Assembly: GCF_000377985.1 (NCBI RefSeq) | Contig: NZ_KB899042.1 | Coordinates: 310,001 to 374,000, forward strand | DNA from: Sporolactobacillus vineae DSM 21990 = SL153 | Lineage (GTDB): Bacteria > Bacillota > Bacilli > Bacillales > Sporolactobacillaceae | Length of the DNA: 64,000 bases | Direction: 5' to 3' | Shown: piece after piece, positions 46,377 through 56,200 of the stretch | Layout of the letters: each line of letters begins with the position of its first letter | Position numbering within the stretch: position 1 is the stretch's first letter | Notes under the pieces: generated by a model | The model's input: the letters and a program-made list of their open reading frames with translations, nothing else | Told to the model about the DNA's origin: nothing | The model's database searches: none | Position numbers and translations under genes: made by a program

Positions 46377-47018
46377 ATGCTCTATACTGCAATCGGTGAT
46401 TCACTGACCGTCGGTGTGGGGTCGACCTTCTTTCAGCCGAACTTTGTCCGGCTTTATCAGCAGGAACTTGAGTACTACTTCAGACATCCGGTAGACAAAC
46501 GCGTTTTTGCGAAAAACGGGGCGACCACGGCAGAGATTCTCGCCTCGCTGTCGCGTCCGGAAGTCATGAAAGGTGTGCAGGAAGCGGATGTCATCACGGT
46601 GACCGGCGGCGGCAACGATCTGCTCCGCGCCGGGAAGGTCTGGATGAAAACCGGTGATCGTGAGGCAGTCGCTGCAGCGATCCGAAATTGTCTGGAAAAT
46701 ATGCAGCAGATTGTATCGCTGCTGATCCGCCTTCATTCCGTCCATGATCGTGCGCCCCTGATCCGTGTGCTGAATCTGTATAATCCCTTTTACCGGGTTC
46801 CTGAGTCTTATGGCTGGCTTCATGCATACAATCGTGAACTCAGCCGGCTTGAGCATCATCCGGCGGTTCGCGTTGCGGATATCTGTCAAGCCTTCTACGG
46901 TTATGAACCTTATCTGCTCAGTATCGATCACACACACCCCAATCCGGTCGGTTACCGGGTGATCGCCCGGACCGTCGGCAGACTGGGATTCGCCGAAAAC
47001 AAGGAACCGCAGAATTGA
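46377..47018 (+). CDS. SGNH/GDSL hydrolase
   Basis: 213 aa from ATG 46377, 6 bases after GGAAGGTG. Block I AIGDSLTVGVG with the nucleophile Ser9, block III GGGNDLL (Gly and Asn of the oxyanion hole), block V DHTHPNPVGY with Asp and His of the triad. No signal peptide or lipobox, so intracellular or exported by other means. Resembles YpmR-type lipase/acylhydrolases; ypjP lies next to it here, and these genes are close in B. subtilis too. Substrate unknown. Confidence 0.88.
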   Translation: MLYTAIGDSLTVGVGSTFFQPNFVRLYQQELEYYFRHPVDKRVFAKNGATTAEILASLSRPEVMKGVQEADVITVTGGGNDLLRAGKVWMKTGDREAVAAAIRNCLENMQQIVSLLIRLHSVHDRAPLIRVLNLYNPFYRVPESYGWLHAYNRELSRLEHHPAVRVADICQAFYGYEPYLLSIDHTHPNPVGYRVIARTVGRLGFAENKEPQN

Positions 47019-47021
47019 AAC

Positions 47022-47051
47022 AGGACCTGGAACTGATCTGTTCCAGGTCCT
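47022..47051. terminator. Terminator between the GDSL and ypjP genes
   Basis: AGGACCTGGAA (47022-47032) and TTCCAGGTCCT (47041-47051), 8-base loop, convergent genes on both sides. Confidence 0.87.
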
Positions 47052-47059
47052 TTATCGTG

Positions 47060-47710
47060 TTAAGCCCGCCACTTCGGAGGCATATTTTTCCCCCAGTAGA
47101 TTTTCTTTAATTCATGGTGTTTCTGAAAACCGTCCTGAGCCGTGTGATAGTGGAAGTCAAACCAGTAACCATTTTTCGGCGGATGATCCCGGCGGACATG
47201 CAGCTTCAGTACCTCACTGCCTGAATCTGTCTGGTAAACATGAAGAATGCGTTCACCCATGCCCGAAGACGGGGAATGGGTCACATCCAGATGCCGGATC
47301 CAGCGGGCATCATGGCGGTCACTGACCCGTTGCACCTCCATAAGAAATGCAGGCGCAATGTCTTGATTGTAAACGTTGCTGATTTCTTTCGCAACGCGGG
47401 GGCCGAATTTCTGACTGCCCTGCTGCCTCAGCTGCTGAAGCGTATAGTCTGAAAAGGCCTGAACAAGCTTTTCTTTCGAGGCATTTGCCGAAACAGTCTC
47501 CGTCCATGACGTTTGCTCTGTGTGATCCGGAATGCCGGATCGATCGGACGCAGCAGGTTTAAACGCTTCGTCAGGACTTTTTTCTTTATAAATAGGCTCA
47601 TTATTGTCTGGTTTATCGACGTAATGCGCCGGAGATGACGGAATGACTGTGCCAAAAGTCAGGATCGCCACAAGGGCAACCAGAATCTTCTTTACCCATT
47701 CCGGAATCAT
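47060..47710 (-). CDS. ypjP: YpjP-like protein
   Basis: 216 aa; ATG 47710 is 7-8 bases after GGGGGA. Starts MIPEWVKKILVALVAILTFG, a signal-anchor or signal peptide, and contains YDQDIAPAFLMEVQR-like and WFDFHYHTAQDGF segments typical of YpjP. Conserved in Bacillales, function unknown; it is exported or membrane anchored. Confidence 0.82.
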   Translation of the reverse strand: MIPEWVKKILVALVAILTFGTVIPSSPAHYVDKPDNNEPIYKEKSPDEAFKPAASDRSGIPDHTEQTSWTETVSANASKEKLVQAFSDYTLQQLRQQGSQKFGPRVAKEISNVYNQDIAPAFLMEVQRVSDRHDARWIRHLDVTHSPSSGMGERILHVYQTDSGSEVLKLHVRRDHPPKNGYWFDFHYHTAQDGFQKHHELKKIYWGKNMPPKWRA

Positions 47711-47845
47711 TGTTCGGATCCCCCAGTTTGTTCAGACCTGCTTAAAATACTGCGGCTTTCTGTCACCCCGAATGAATGGAGCGTACACGTTTAAGAAGCC
47801 CCTAATTTTAATCAAATAGCGACGGCCGGGCCGCTGCACCGTGCT

Positions 47846-49996
47846 TCAGTCTGATGTACGGTCGTCTTCATCCTCATCTTCGTGACCCATGATCGGCGTG
47901 AATGTCCGTTTTTCACGGATCGATTTCTGCCGGGTGGCCGCACGCCGTTCCGCAAGCCGGGCAAAATATTCCTGGGCATTTACCGGGATCTTCCCCCGTT
48001 TGTCCTCCTTCACATACTGCCCGTCGCGTTTCAGAACGCGTGTTTTCACGTTGTCGCTCATCATGATATCAAATAGATCGACAATGGTGGACTGAATCTG
48101 CCCGTCTTCGATCGGAAACATCAGTTCTACCCGCCGATTCAGATTTCGCGTCATCAGATCGGCACTGGCCAGGAAAACTTTCCGCTCCCCGCCATTTCCG
48201 AAAATATAGATCCGGCTGTGTTCCAGATACCGGCCGACAATCGAATGCACTTCAATGTTCTCACTGATCCCGGGGATACCCGTCCGCAGGCAGCAGATCC
48301 CGCGGACGAGCAATTTGATCTTCACACCGGCAGCAGAAGCCCGGTACAGAGCCTTAATCATCTGTTCATCGGAAAGAGAATTCATTTTGGCATGAATGTA
48401 AGCCGGCTTTCCCGCCTCTGCCTCATGAATCTCGTTGTCGATCAGGTGAAGCATCGTATCCCGCAGCCAGAGCGGAGCGATGACCAGCTTATGAAAATAA
48501 GGCGGTTCAGAATAACCCGAAAGCATGTTGAACACATTGGAAGCATCAATTCCCATCTGCTCATTGCTCGTCAAAAGACCCATATCGGTATAGAATTTTG
48601 CTGTAATATCGTTGTAATTCCCGGTACCGAAATGCATGTAGCGTTTGATGCCTGTGGATTCACGCCGGACAATCAGCATCATCTTGCAGTGCGTCTTCAG
48701 CCCGACAAGTCCGTAGATGACATGACAGCCCGTCTTCTCCAGCTTCTGAGCCCAGTTAATATTATTTTCCTCGTCGAAACGCGCTTTGAGCTCAACAAGC
48801 ACCGTAACCTGTTTCCCGTTCTCTGCCGCGCGTTCAAGATAGCGGATGATCGGCGAATTCCCCGATACACGGTACAGTGTCATTTTAATCGCCAGCACAT
48901 TTTGATCGACAGCAGCCTGGCGCACCATCTCAATCACCGGGTCGAAAGAATCATAGGGATGATGGAGAAAGACATCCTTTTCCCTCAATGTATCGAAGAT
49001 CGGATGGTCCATCAGCTCGTAGTGAACAAACGGCCGGTGCGGCGGAAACCTGAGATCATCCAGATCATCCAGCACCCCCGCCAGCCTGGATAAAAAGGTC
49101 AGATCGATCGGACCGTTAACCTGATAGACATTGTCCTTGCTGACATCCAGCCGTTTCGTCAGCGTCCGGAGCAAACGGTCACTGATCCCTGATTCCACAT
49201 CAAGATGGATGACATTCCCGCGCTCCCGCTTGCGGAGCTGCTTTTCAATTTCTTTCAGAAGGTCTTCTGTATCCTCCTCATCAACTTCCAGATCCATGTC
49301 ACGCATGACGCGGTAGCACGAAGCTTCATCGATGATATAGCCGACAAACAGTTTCTGAAGATGGCGCCGGATAATGCTCTCTAACAGGACAAAGTCATAT
49401 TCTCCGTCTGCAGAAGGGATTTTGACGACTCTCGGCAGCACATTCGGCACCTGAACCGTCGCAAACTCGTGATTCTTCTGTTCTTCGCCGGATTTATGGA
49501 TAAAGGCGGCAATATTGATGCTCTTATTCAGAATCAGCGGAAAAGGACGTGATGAATCGACGGCCATCGGTGTCAGTACCGGATAGACTTCCCGGCTGAA
49601 ATAATGGTCGACAAAATCAAGCTGTTTCCGGGAAAGCTCCGCCAGTTCCAGCACATGAATGTGATGCTCATTCAGCAGCTTTTTCAGAATTCTGCTGTAT
49701 GTTGAATATTGCTGGCTGATCATCTGGTGCGCCGCTTCACTGATCTTCACCAGCTGCTGACTGGGCTTAAGACCGGCCGGATCCGGTTTCTCATAGCCGA
49801 CTTTGACCATATCGCTCAGTGATGCCACTCGGACCATGAAAAATTCATCCAGGTTGCTCGCTGTGATCGAAAGGAACTTGATCCGTTCCAGCAGTGGATT
49901 TTCTTTATCCCTTGCTTCTTCTAGGACCCGTTCGTTGAATTTCATCCAGCTCAGTTCACGATTATAAAAGTATTCCTTTTTGCCGAAATCTGTCAT
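47846..49996 (-). CDS. ppk: Polyphosphate kinase 1
   Basis: 716 aa; ATG 49996 is 7 bases after AAGGTGA. Transfers the gamma phosphate of ATP to inorganic polyphosphate. The N-terminal FNRELSWMKFNERVLEEA-like start, HPYDSFDPV, MHFGTGNYND (phosphohistidine) and YIHAKMNSLSDEQM are diagnostic of PPK1. The C-terminal 35 residues are charged and variable. It directly follows ppx (12 bases), forming a ppx-ppk operon. Confidence 0.97.
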   Translation of the reverse strand: MTDFGKKEYFYNRELSWMKFNERVLEEARDKENPLLERIKFLSITASNLDEFFMVRVASLSDMVKVGYEKPDPAGLKPSQQLVKISEAAHQMISQQYSTYSRILKKLLNEHHIHVLELAELSRKQLDFVDHYFSREVYPVLTPMAVDSSRPFPLILNKSINIAAFIHKSGEEQKNHEFATVQVPNVLPRVVKIPSADGEYDFVLLESIIRRHLQKLFVGYIIDEASCYRVMRDMDLEVDEEDTEDLLKEIEKQLRKRERGNVIHLDVESGISDRLLRTLTKRLDVSKDNVYQVNGPIDLTFLSRLAGVLDDLDDLRFPPHRPFVHYELMDHPIFDTLREKDVFLHHPYDSFDPVIEMVRQAAVDQNVLAIKMTLYRVSGNSPIIRYLERAAENGKQVTVLVELKARFDEENNINWAQKLEKTGCHVIYGLVGLKTHCKMMLIVRRESTGIKRYMHFGTGNYNDITAKFYTDMGLLTSNEQMGIDASNVFNMLSGYSEPPYFHKLVIAPLWLRDTMLHLIDNEIHEAEAGKPAYIHAKMNSLSDEQMIKALYRASAAGVKIKLLVRGICCLRTGIPGISENIEVHSIVGRYLEHSRIYIFGNGGERKVFLASADLMTRNLNRRVELMFPIEDGQIQSTIVDLFDIMMSDNVKTRVLKRDGQYVKEDKRGKIPVNAQEYFARLAERRAATRQKSIREKRTFTPIMGHEDEDEDDRTSD

Positions 49997-50008
49997 GCTC
50001 CATTCACC

Positions 50009-51580
50009 TTATCCTCGTAATATCGGTTTCAATCCGAAGACTTCTTCAAAATAGGCTGATTTTTCTTCAAACGTCAGTTTTTCCAGGGACAGGTCATCGT
50101 CCGCTTTGGCGGTGATGACTACCTTGTCATGTCTGAGCGACACAGTAATCTTTTTCACTTTATGCTGACGGCTGTCGTCCAGCGCATCGGCAAGCCGAAG
50201 AATCGCTGCCAGTTTGGCCACAACCAGGCGGCTGTTCACCGGCAACCGATTGAACGCCGACGAGTCGCTTGTCGGGGTTTCCACACTGTGGTACCGGGCA
50301 ATATTCGCGACGATTTCCCGGTCCTCGTCGGAAATGCCGATAATTTCCGAAGCCTGAATGATGTAATAGGAATGTATGTAATGGGCGTTCATATCAACAT
50401 AGCTTCCCGAGTCCTGGAGAATGGCTGCCAGCTGCAGCAGCAGCCGGCTCCTTCTGTCCAATCCGTGAAGCGGTTTCAGCCGGTCAAACAGGTGAAGCGA
50501 AAATTTTTCAACAATGGCAATATGGCTCGGATCGCAATTATAGCGGCGGGCGATGTTTCTTGCTGAGATGATGATATCTTCGAGAAAAGAATGGTCAATC
50601 CGCCGCTTGTGATGATCCAGTTCATCATTGATCAACAGACCGTCCGCAAGATCCGCCTCCGACAGCAAGATGTCTTTAGCGCCGGTCATCTCCAGCATAA
50701 TCTTCAGAATCATGGCCGACGGGAGCAGCTGACTGGCGGAGTCGTAGGGCACACCGTACTGCCGGGCCAGCACTTGCACCGGGATATCAAGAATATGCCG
50801 ATACATGTCTTCGAAGTACTGCCGGTTAATCGTATCGCTGCTAGACTTCATAAAGGCATGCTTAAAGGCCAGCAGGTCGGTTCCGACGAGTACGCAGTGT
50901 TTGTACTGGACATCGGACGGGGCGAACTGGTGGTAGCCGTCAATTTTGCTGATGATATAGTCTTCCATGATATCGACATAATTACCGGCGTGATTTTCCA
51001 GATCACCGAGCATCTCCCGGATTCTCAGCGGACCCAGTTTAATGTTCCGTGAAAAAACAAAGTGCCCTCTATCATAGACGGTCAGCTGCATGCTGCCGGA
51101 GCCGATATCCAGCAGCATCGTCCCTTTTTCAATCAGTTTGTCAAAGCCCTCTGTCTTATAAGAAACGGCCTGATTGTGAAGGTAGCGTTCTTCCGCATTC
51201 GACAGTAATTCAAGGTTCAGTCCTGTCTTAATCCGGATCTGTTCTTTGACATATTCTGCGTTTGCCGCCTCCTGGACCGAACTGGCGGCAACAGCACGAT
51301 ACTCTTTGACACCGTAATCGTTCATGATCTGGACAAAACCGGCCAGAACTTTGCAAGCCTGATCCACCGTCCGGAATGCGATCATATTGTGATTATAGAT
51401 GTCCGCACCAATCGTTACATCAGCGCTCACACTTTCAACCACCGTCAGACTGGTCATATCCGCGATTTTCAGCACGATAACCTGAAGTCCGACAGTAATG
51501 GAGGCAAAAAGCCTGTGAATTCTCGTCGTCCCCACCCCAATTTCCAAATCGACAATCTGTATTTTTATGGAAGAAACCAT
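50009..51580 (-). CDS. ppx: Ppx/GppA phosphatase family protein, exopolyphosphatase-like
   Basis: 523 aa by the longest frame (ATG 51580, no clear ribosome site; a GTG near 51529 is an alternative). Actin-like ATPase fold followed by an HD-type C-terminal domain (EVHDSGSYVDMNAHYIHSYY, ANIARYHSVET). The second phosphate motif LLDIGSGSMQLTV is intact, but the first, normally DIGSNSxR, reads ITVGLQVIVLKI, so the catalytic side is altered (see findings). Adjacent to ppk, so the pair would make and degrade polyphosphate; catalytic activity of this copy is uncertain. Confidence 0.85.
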   Translation of the reverse strand: MVSSIKIQIVDLEIGVGTTRIHRLFASITVGLQVIVLKIADMTSLTVVESVSADVTIGADIYNHNMIAFRTVDQACKVLAGFVQIMNDYGVKEYRAVAASSVQEAANAEYVKEQIRIKTGLNLELLSNAEERYLHNQAVSYKTEGFDKLIEKGTMLLDIGSGSMQLTVYDRGHFVFSRNIKLGPLRIREMLGDLENHAGNYVDIMEDYIISKIDGYHQFAPSDVQYKHCVLVGTDLLAFKHAFMKSSSDTINRQYFEDMYRHILDIPVQVLARQYGVPYDSASQLLPSAMILKIMLEMTGAKDILLSEADLADGLLINDELDHHKRRIDHSFLEDIIISARNIARRYNCDPSHIAIVEKFSLHLFDRLKPLHGLDRRSRLLLQLAAILQDSGSYVDMNAHYIHSYYIIQASEIIGISDEDREIVANIARYHSVETPTSDSSAFNRLPVNSRLVVAKLAAILRLADALDDSRQHKVKKITVSLRHDKVVITAKADDDLSLEKLTFEEKSAYFEEVFGLKPILRG

Positions 51581-51720
51581 TTTTTGTTGAATGAATGTCT
51601 CACTGCGGATACGCCGGGGCCAGACATATTACACCATATTATAAAACATTCCGCATGCCGGTGAAAATGGAATCCTCTTTCTTTACAAAAAGATTACATT
51701 GAGGATGCTGTATCGGTAAA

Positions 51721-51747
51721 AAAAAGAACAGCCTGCTGTGGCTGCTC
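51721..51747 (-). terminator. Terminator of gltBD
   Basis: GAACAGCC (51726-51733) pairs with GGCTGCTC (51740-51747) with one mismatch; eight A upstream on the plus strand give the U tract. Confidence 0.8.
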
Positions 51748-51780
51748 CTTTATCATTATCCGTATTATGCTTTATCGGTG

Positions 51781-53238
51781 TTATTCATTCACTAACGGTG
51801 ACGGTTTGCGATCCAGATACATGGCGACTGAAGCGGCGGCACGACGGCCTTCTTCAATCGCCCAGACAATCAATGTCGCCCCGCGCCGGACGTCGCCGGC
51901 CGCAAAGACCCCATCCTCGCTGGTCTGATAATCCTGATCGTTGGCCTGAACCTTGCGGCCGCTCGGATCCCTGTCAATCTGAAAATCGTCGAACAGCCGG
52001 TCTTCAGCTCCTTTAAACCCGATGGCGATCAGCACCAGATCGGCATCCCATTTCTTCTCCGCAACGGTTTCGGACTTGAAAGATCCCGTCATCAGTGAAG
52101 TAACATGGCCAGAGGCATTTCCGAGGAATTTCTTTGTTTCCACATAGTAGGCACGCGGATCTTTTCCAAATAGCTCCTCAGCTTCATGATACGCATAATC
52201 CAGTGAGAATACATTCGGATGTTCCGGCCACGGGTTGTTCTCTACCCGTTTGCCGGGAAGCTGTCCGTGTTTCCCGAACTGAACGACACTTTTGCAGCCC
52301 TGACGGATCGCCGTCGCTACACAATCTTCACCCGTATCGCCGCCGCCGATCACAATGACTTTTTTACCGTGTGCATCCAGATCCGGAAGCAGAGGTTCCT
52401 GATAGAGCAGGTGGCGGTTGCTCGCGGTCAGATAATCCATAGCCGGCAAAACGCCTGAAAGCTGGCGGCCTTCAATCGGTACATCCCGATGCTTTCCGGC
52501 ACCCGTACAGAGCACAACGGCGTCAAATTCTGCCCGGAGCTCCGATTCCGTGATATCCTTACCGACATCGACGCCGGTTTTAAAGACAATGCCTTCATCC
52601 TCCAGAAGACGAACCCGGCGATCAACCACATCCTTTTCAATTTTCATGCTCGGAATACCGTACATGAGCAGACCCCCGGCACGGTCCGACCGTTCAAAAA
52701 CCGTGACATTGTGACCGATCTTATTCAGCTGATCGGCACAGGCCATACCGGCAGGTCCGGAACCGATGACGGCAATTTTTTTATCCGTCCGGCGAAGCGG
52801 CGGTTTAGGCACCACCCATCCTTCGGCGAATGCGTGTTCAATGATCGACCGCTCCACGGACTTGATCGATACCGGGTCACTGACAATTCCGGCCGTGCAG
52901 GACCCTTCACAGGGGGCCGGACAGGCTCGGGAGGTGAATTCCGGGAAATTATTCGTTTTAATCAGCCGATCATAAGCTTCCCGCCAGAGGCCACGATAAA
53001 CGAGATCGTTCCACTCCGGAATCAGGTTATGAATCGGGCACCCTGTTGTCCCCCGGTTCAGAACCGTACCGATCTGACAATAAGGCGTGCCGCAGTCCAT
53101 GCACCGGGCAGCCTGCTGCCTGACCTCCGCCTCCGGCATGACAAGCCGATACTCATCCCAGTCCTGAATTCTCTTCAGCGGCTTGCGTTCACTCTGATTG
53201 CGTTTCTCTATATTCAGAAAACCCATTAATTGTCCCAT
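51781..53238 (-). CDS. gltD: Glutamate synthase small subunit (NADPH-GOGAT beta)
   Basis: 485 aa; ATG 53238. Called gltB in B. subtilis. N-terminal Fe-S segment with CMDCGTPYCQIG and further cysteines, then two Rossmann sites: VIGSGPAGMACADQL (FAD) and VIGGGDTGEDCVATAI (NADPH). Transfers electrons from NADPH to the large subunit. Lies 37 bases after gltB on the same strand, so cotranscribed; ends at the terminator at 51721-51747. Confidence 0.96.
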   Translation of the reverse strand: MGQLMGFLNIEKRNQSERKPLKRIQDWDEYRLVMPEAEVRQQAARCMDCGTPYCQIGTVLNRGTTGCPIHNLIPEWNDLVYRGLWREAYDRLIKTNNFPEFTSRACPAPCEGSCTAGIVSDPVSIKSVERSIIEHAFAEGWVVPKPPLRRTDKKIAVIGSGPAGMACADQLNKIGHNVTVFERSDRAGGLLMYGIPSMKIEKDVVDRRVRLLEDEGIVFKTGVDVGKDITESELRAEFDAVVLCTGAGKHRDVPIEGRQLSGVLPAMDYLTASNRHLLYQEPLLPDLDAHGKKVIVIGGGDTGEDCVATAIRQGCKSVVQFGKHGQLPGKRVENNPWPEHPNVFSLDYAYHEAEELFGKDPRAYYVETKKFLGNASGHVTSLMTGSFKSETVAEKKWDADLVLIAIGFKGAEDRLFDDFQIDRDPSGRKVQANDQDYQTSEDGVFAAGDVRRGATLIVWAIEEGRRAAASVAMYLDRKPSPLVNE

Positions 53239-53275
53239 TGTTTCTGCGACACCCTTTCAAACTTGATCCCTTTGT

Positions 53276-56200
53276 TCATACCGGCTGATAATCCGTTGTT
53301 CTGGCGGTCAGTTTCCCTGCCTTTTTCAGATAGAAAGCCGCTTCCGTCGCCTTCTCTTCGCTGAATCCTTCAGACTCGTAGCTGCTGATCTGACGAAGAA
53401 TGGCTTCATAATCACGGGGAATGATCTTAATCATCCGTCTGGCCGTATCCTGCCAGTTGTCCAGCGCCTTCTTGGCTTTCGGACTTCCGGTAAGATCCAG
53501 ATGGCGGCTGAGCAGTGTATAGACATCTGCCTGTTCCGTCTTGCCCGTCAGTTGTTCAATATTGACCAGTTCCCTGTTGATGTGTGCCAGCACCGGATCG
53601 GCTTTGCCGTCGGGCAGAATATAGGCGGTTCCGCCCGACATGCCGGCAGCGAAGTTTCTGCCAATCGCCCCGAGAATGACCACCTTGCCTCCGGTCATAT
53701 ATTCGCACCCGTTTTCACCGACGCCTTCAACGACGGCATTTGCACCGCTGTTACGCACGCAGAACCGTCCGCCGGCCGTACCGCGGATATAGGCCTCGCC
53801 GGATGTCGCCCCAAAGAAGGCAACATTCCCGATCATTGCCTGGGAATCCATCGGCACCCCGACAACTTCCGTCGACTTAATGACCACTTTGCCTCCGGAC
53901 AGGCCTTTTCCTACATAGTCGTTGGCATCACCTGTCAGGAACATCGTCACGCCTTTCGGGATAAACGAAGCAAAACTCTGGCCGGCACTGCCTGTAAATG
54001 ACAGATTAATCGTATCTTCGGGAAGTCCTCTCCCCGCCGTGGACTTGGAAATAACATAGCCGAGCGTTGTTCCTACCGTCCGGTCTGAATTTTTCAGTTT
54101 ATAAGAAAGTGTGATCGGCTTTTTGCTCCCGATGGTTTCCAGACATTGAGAAATCAGATTGCGCTCGTCAAAGCGGCGTTCGAGGTGATGATCCTGAGCG
54201 CGGGCAAAATGGCGTTTGGAAACGTCGCTCTCCGCCTGATAGAGAAGATCGGAAAGATCAAGATATTTCGCTTTCCAGTGGCTGTGCACATTCTTCTTAA
54301 TGCGAAGGAGATGAGCCTCTCCGACAACATCTTCAAGTTTATGGTAGCCGAGATTAGCCAGCTGTTCGCGGATATCCTGAGCGATAAAGCGCATCAGATG
54401 AACTATATAATCGGGACTGCCGCTGAAATGTTTGCGCAGCTCCGGATTCTGAGTTGCGATCCCGACAGGACAAGTATCCAGATTGCACTGACGCATCATC
54501 ACACAGCCAAGCACAATCAGAGGTACGGTGGCAAACCCGAATTCTTCGGCACCGAGACAGGCGGCAATCAGCACGTCGCGTCCCGTCATCAGTTTCCCGT
54601 CGGTTTCCAGCCGGACTCGATCACGCAAACCGTTTTTCATCAAAGTCTGGTGAGCTTCCGCAAGGCCGAGTTCCCAGGGAAGTCCGGCATGCTGGATACT
54701 CGTTTTGGCTGCGGCACCCGTCCCGCCGTCATGGCCGCTGATCAGGATCACATCCGCCTTGCCTTTGGCCACACCGGCGGCAATCGTGCCGACGCCGCCC
54801 TTGGCAACCAGTTTCACACTGATCCTTGCCTTCGGATTGCTCGACTTCAGGTCGTAAATCAATTGCGCCAGATCTTCAATTGAATAAATATCATGATGCG
54901 GCGGCGGCGAGATCAGTGCCACACCGGTTGTCGCGCGGCGCGTATGCGCGATCCACGGATACACTTTTCCGGCCGGCAGCATCCCGCCTTCTCCAGGTTT
55001 GGCACCCTGAGCCATTTTAATCTGCAGCTCCGCTGCCTCAGACAGGTAATAACTCGTGACACCAAAGCGTGCCGAAGCAACCTGTTTGATCGCACTGCGG
55101 CGCCAGTCGCCATTGCTTTCGGGAATAAAGCGGTCGGGGTCTTCGCCGCCTTCACCGCTGTTGCTCTTCCCGCCGATCCGATTCATGGCGATTGCCAGTG
55201 CTTCATGTGCCTCTTTGCTGATGGAACCATAAGACATGGCACCGGTCTTAAATCTTTTCATAATGCTTTCTACCGGTTCTACTTCGTCAAGCGGGATCGG
55301 CTGGCGGTCCCGTTCGAATGTCAACAGGCTGCGAATTGTCGAAAACGGTGCATCGTTCACCATTTCCGCATAATCTTTATAAAGTTTATAATCATTTCTG
55401 CGCGTTGCCTGCTGAATCATATGAACAATCAAAGGTTCGATTTTATGCTGCTCTCCGCCCTGGCGCCATTGCATGCTGCTGCCTGGATCGAGCGTCTTCA
55501 GATTGCCCAGTTTCAGTTCTTTTGTCGCCTGATGATGGCGCAGCAGGGATTCTTCCGCGATTTCCGGAAGCCCAATGCCGCCGATCTGCGAAACGGTGCC
55601 TTTAAAATATTTATTGACCACCTTGTCAGACAGGCCAAGCGCTTCGAATGTCTGCGCCCCCCGATAACTCTGAATGGAGGAGATACCGACCTTCGACATG
55701 ATTTTAATAATGCCGCGCAGCAGCGCGTTGATATAATTTTTCTCTGCTTCTGCCTCACTGATCTTGAGGTGACCGGTTTCCTTTAGCTCAGAAACCGACT
55801 GAAGTGCCAGATAAGGATGCACGGCTCCGGCCCCGTAGCCAAACAGCATCGCCACCTGATGGCTGTCTCTGGGCTCTCCGGAATCAACGATCAGGCTGAC
55901 TTGTGTCCGCGTGCCGCTCTCAACTAAATGGTGGTGTACGGCGCTGATGGCAAGCAGCGACGGCATCGGCACTTCTTGTTCATTGGCATCGCGATCCGAC
56001 AGAATAATGATCGATGCACCGTTGTGGATCAACTGATCCGTTTTCAGAATCAACTGATCCAGAGCGACGGAAAGCCCGTTCCTGCCCTGATCCGCCGGGA
56101 AGAGAGTCTTGACGACCACGGTCTTAATGCCCTGGTGCTGAATCGCCCGGAATGTGGCGCGGTCGAGAACCGGCTGACTGAGCCGGATCTGCTTCGTTAC

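Noticed and set aside
48218-49093. 291-codon plus-strand open frame
   Set aside because: Antisense to ppk, which is diagnostic along its full length.
54893-55786. 297-codon plus-strand open frame
   Set aside because: Antisense to gltB; no domain or ribosome site.
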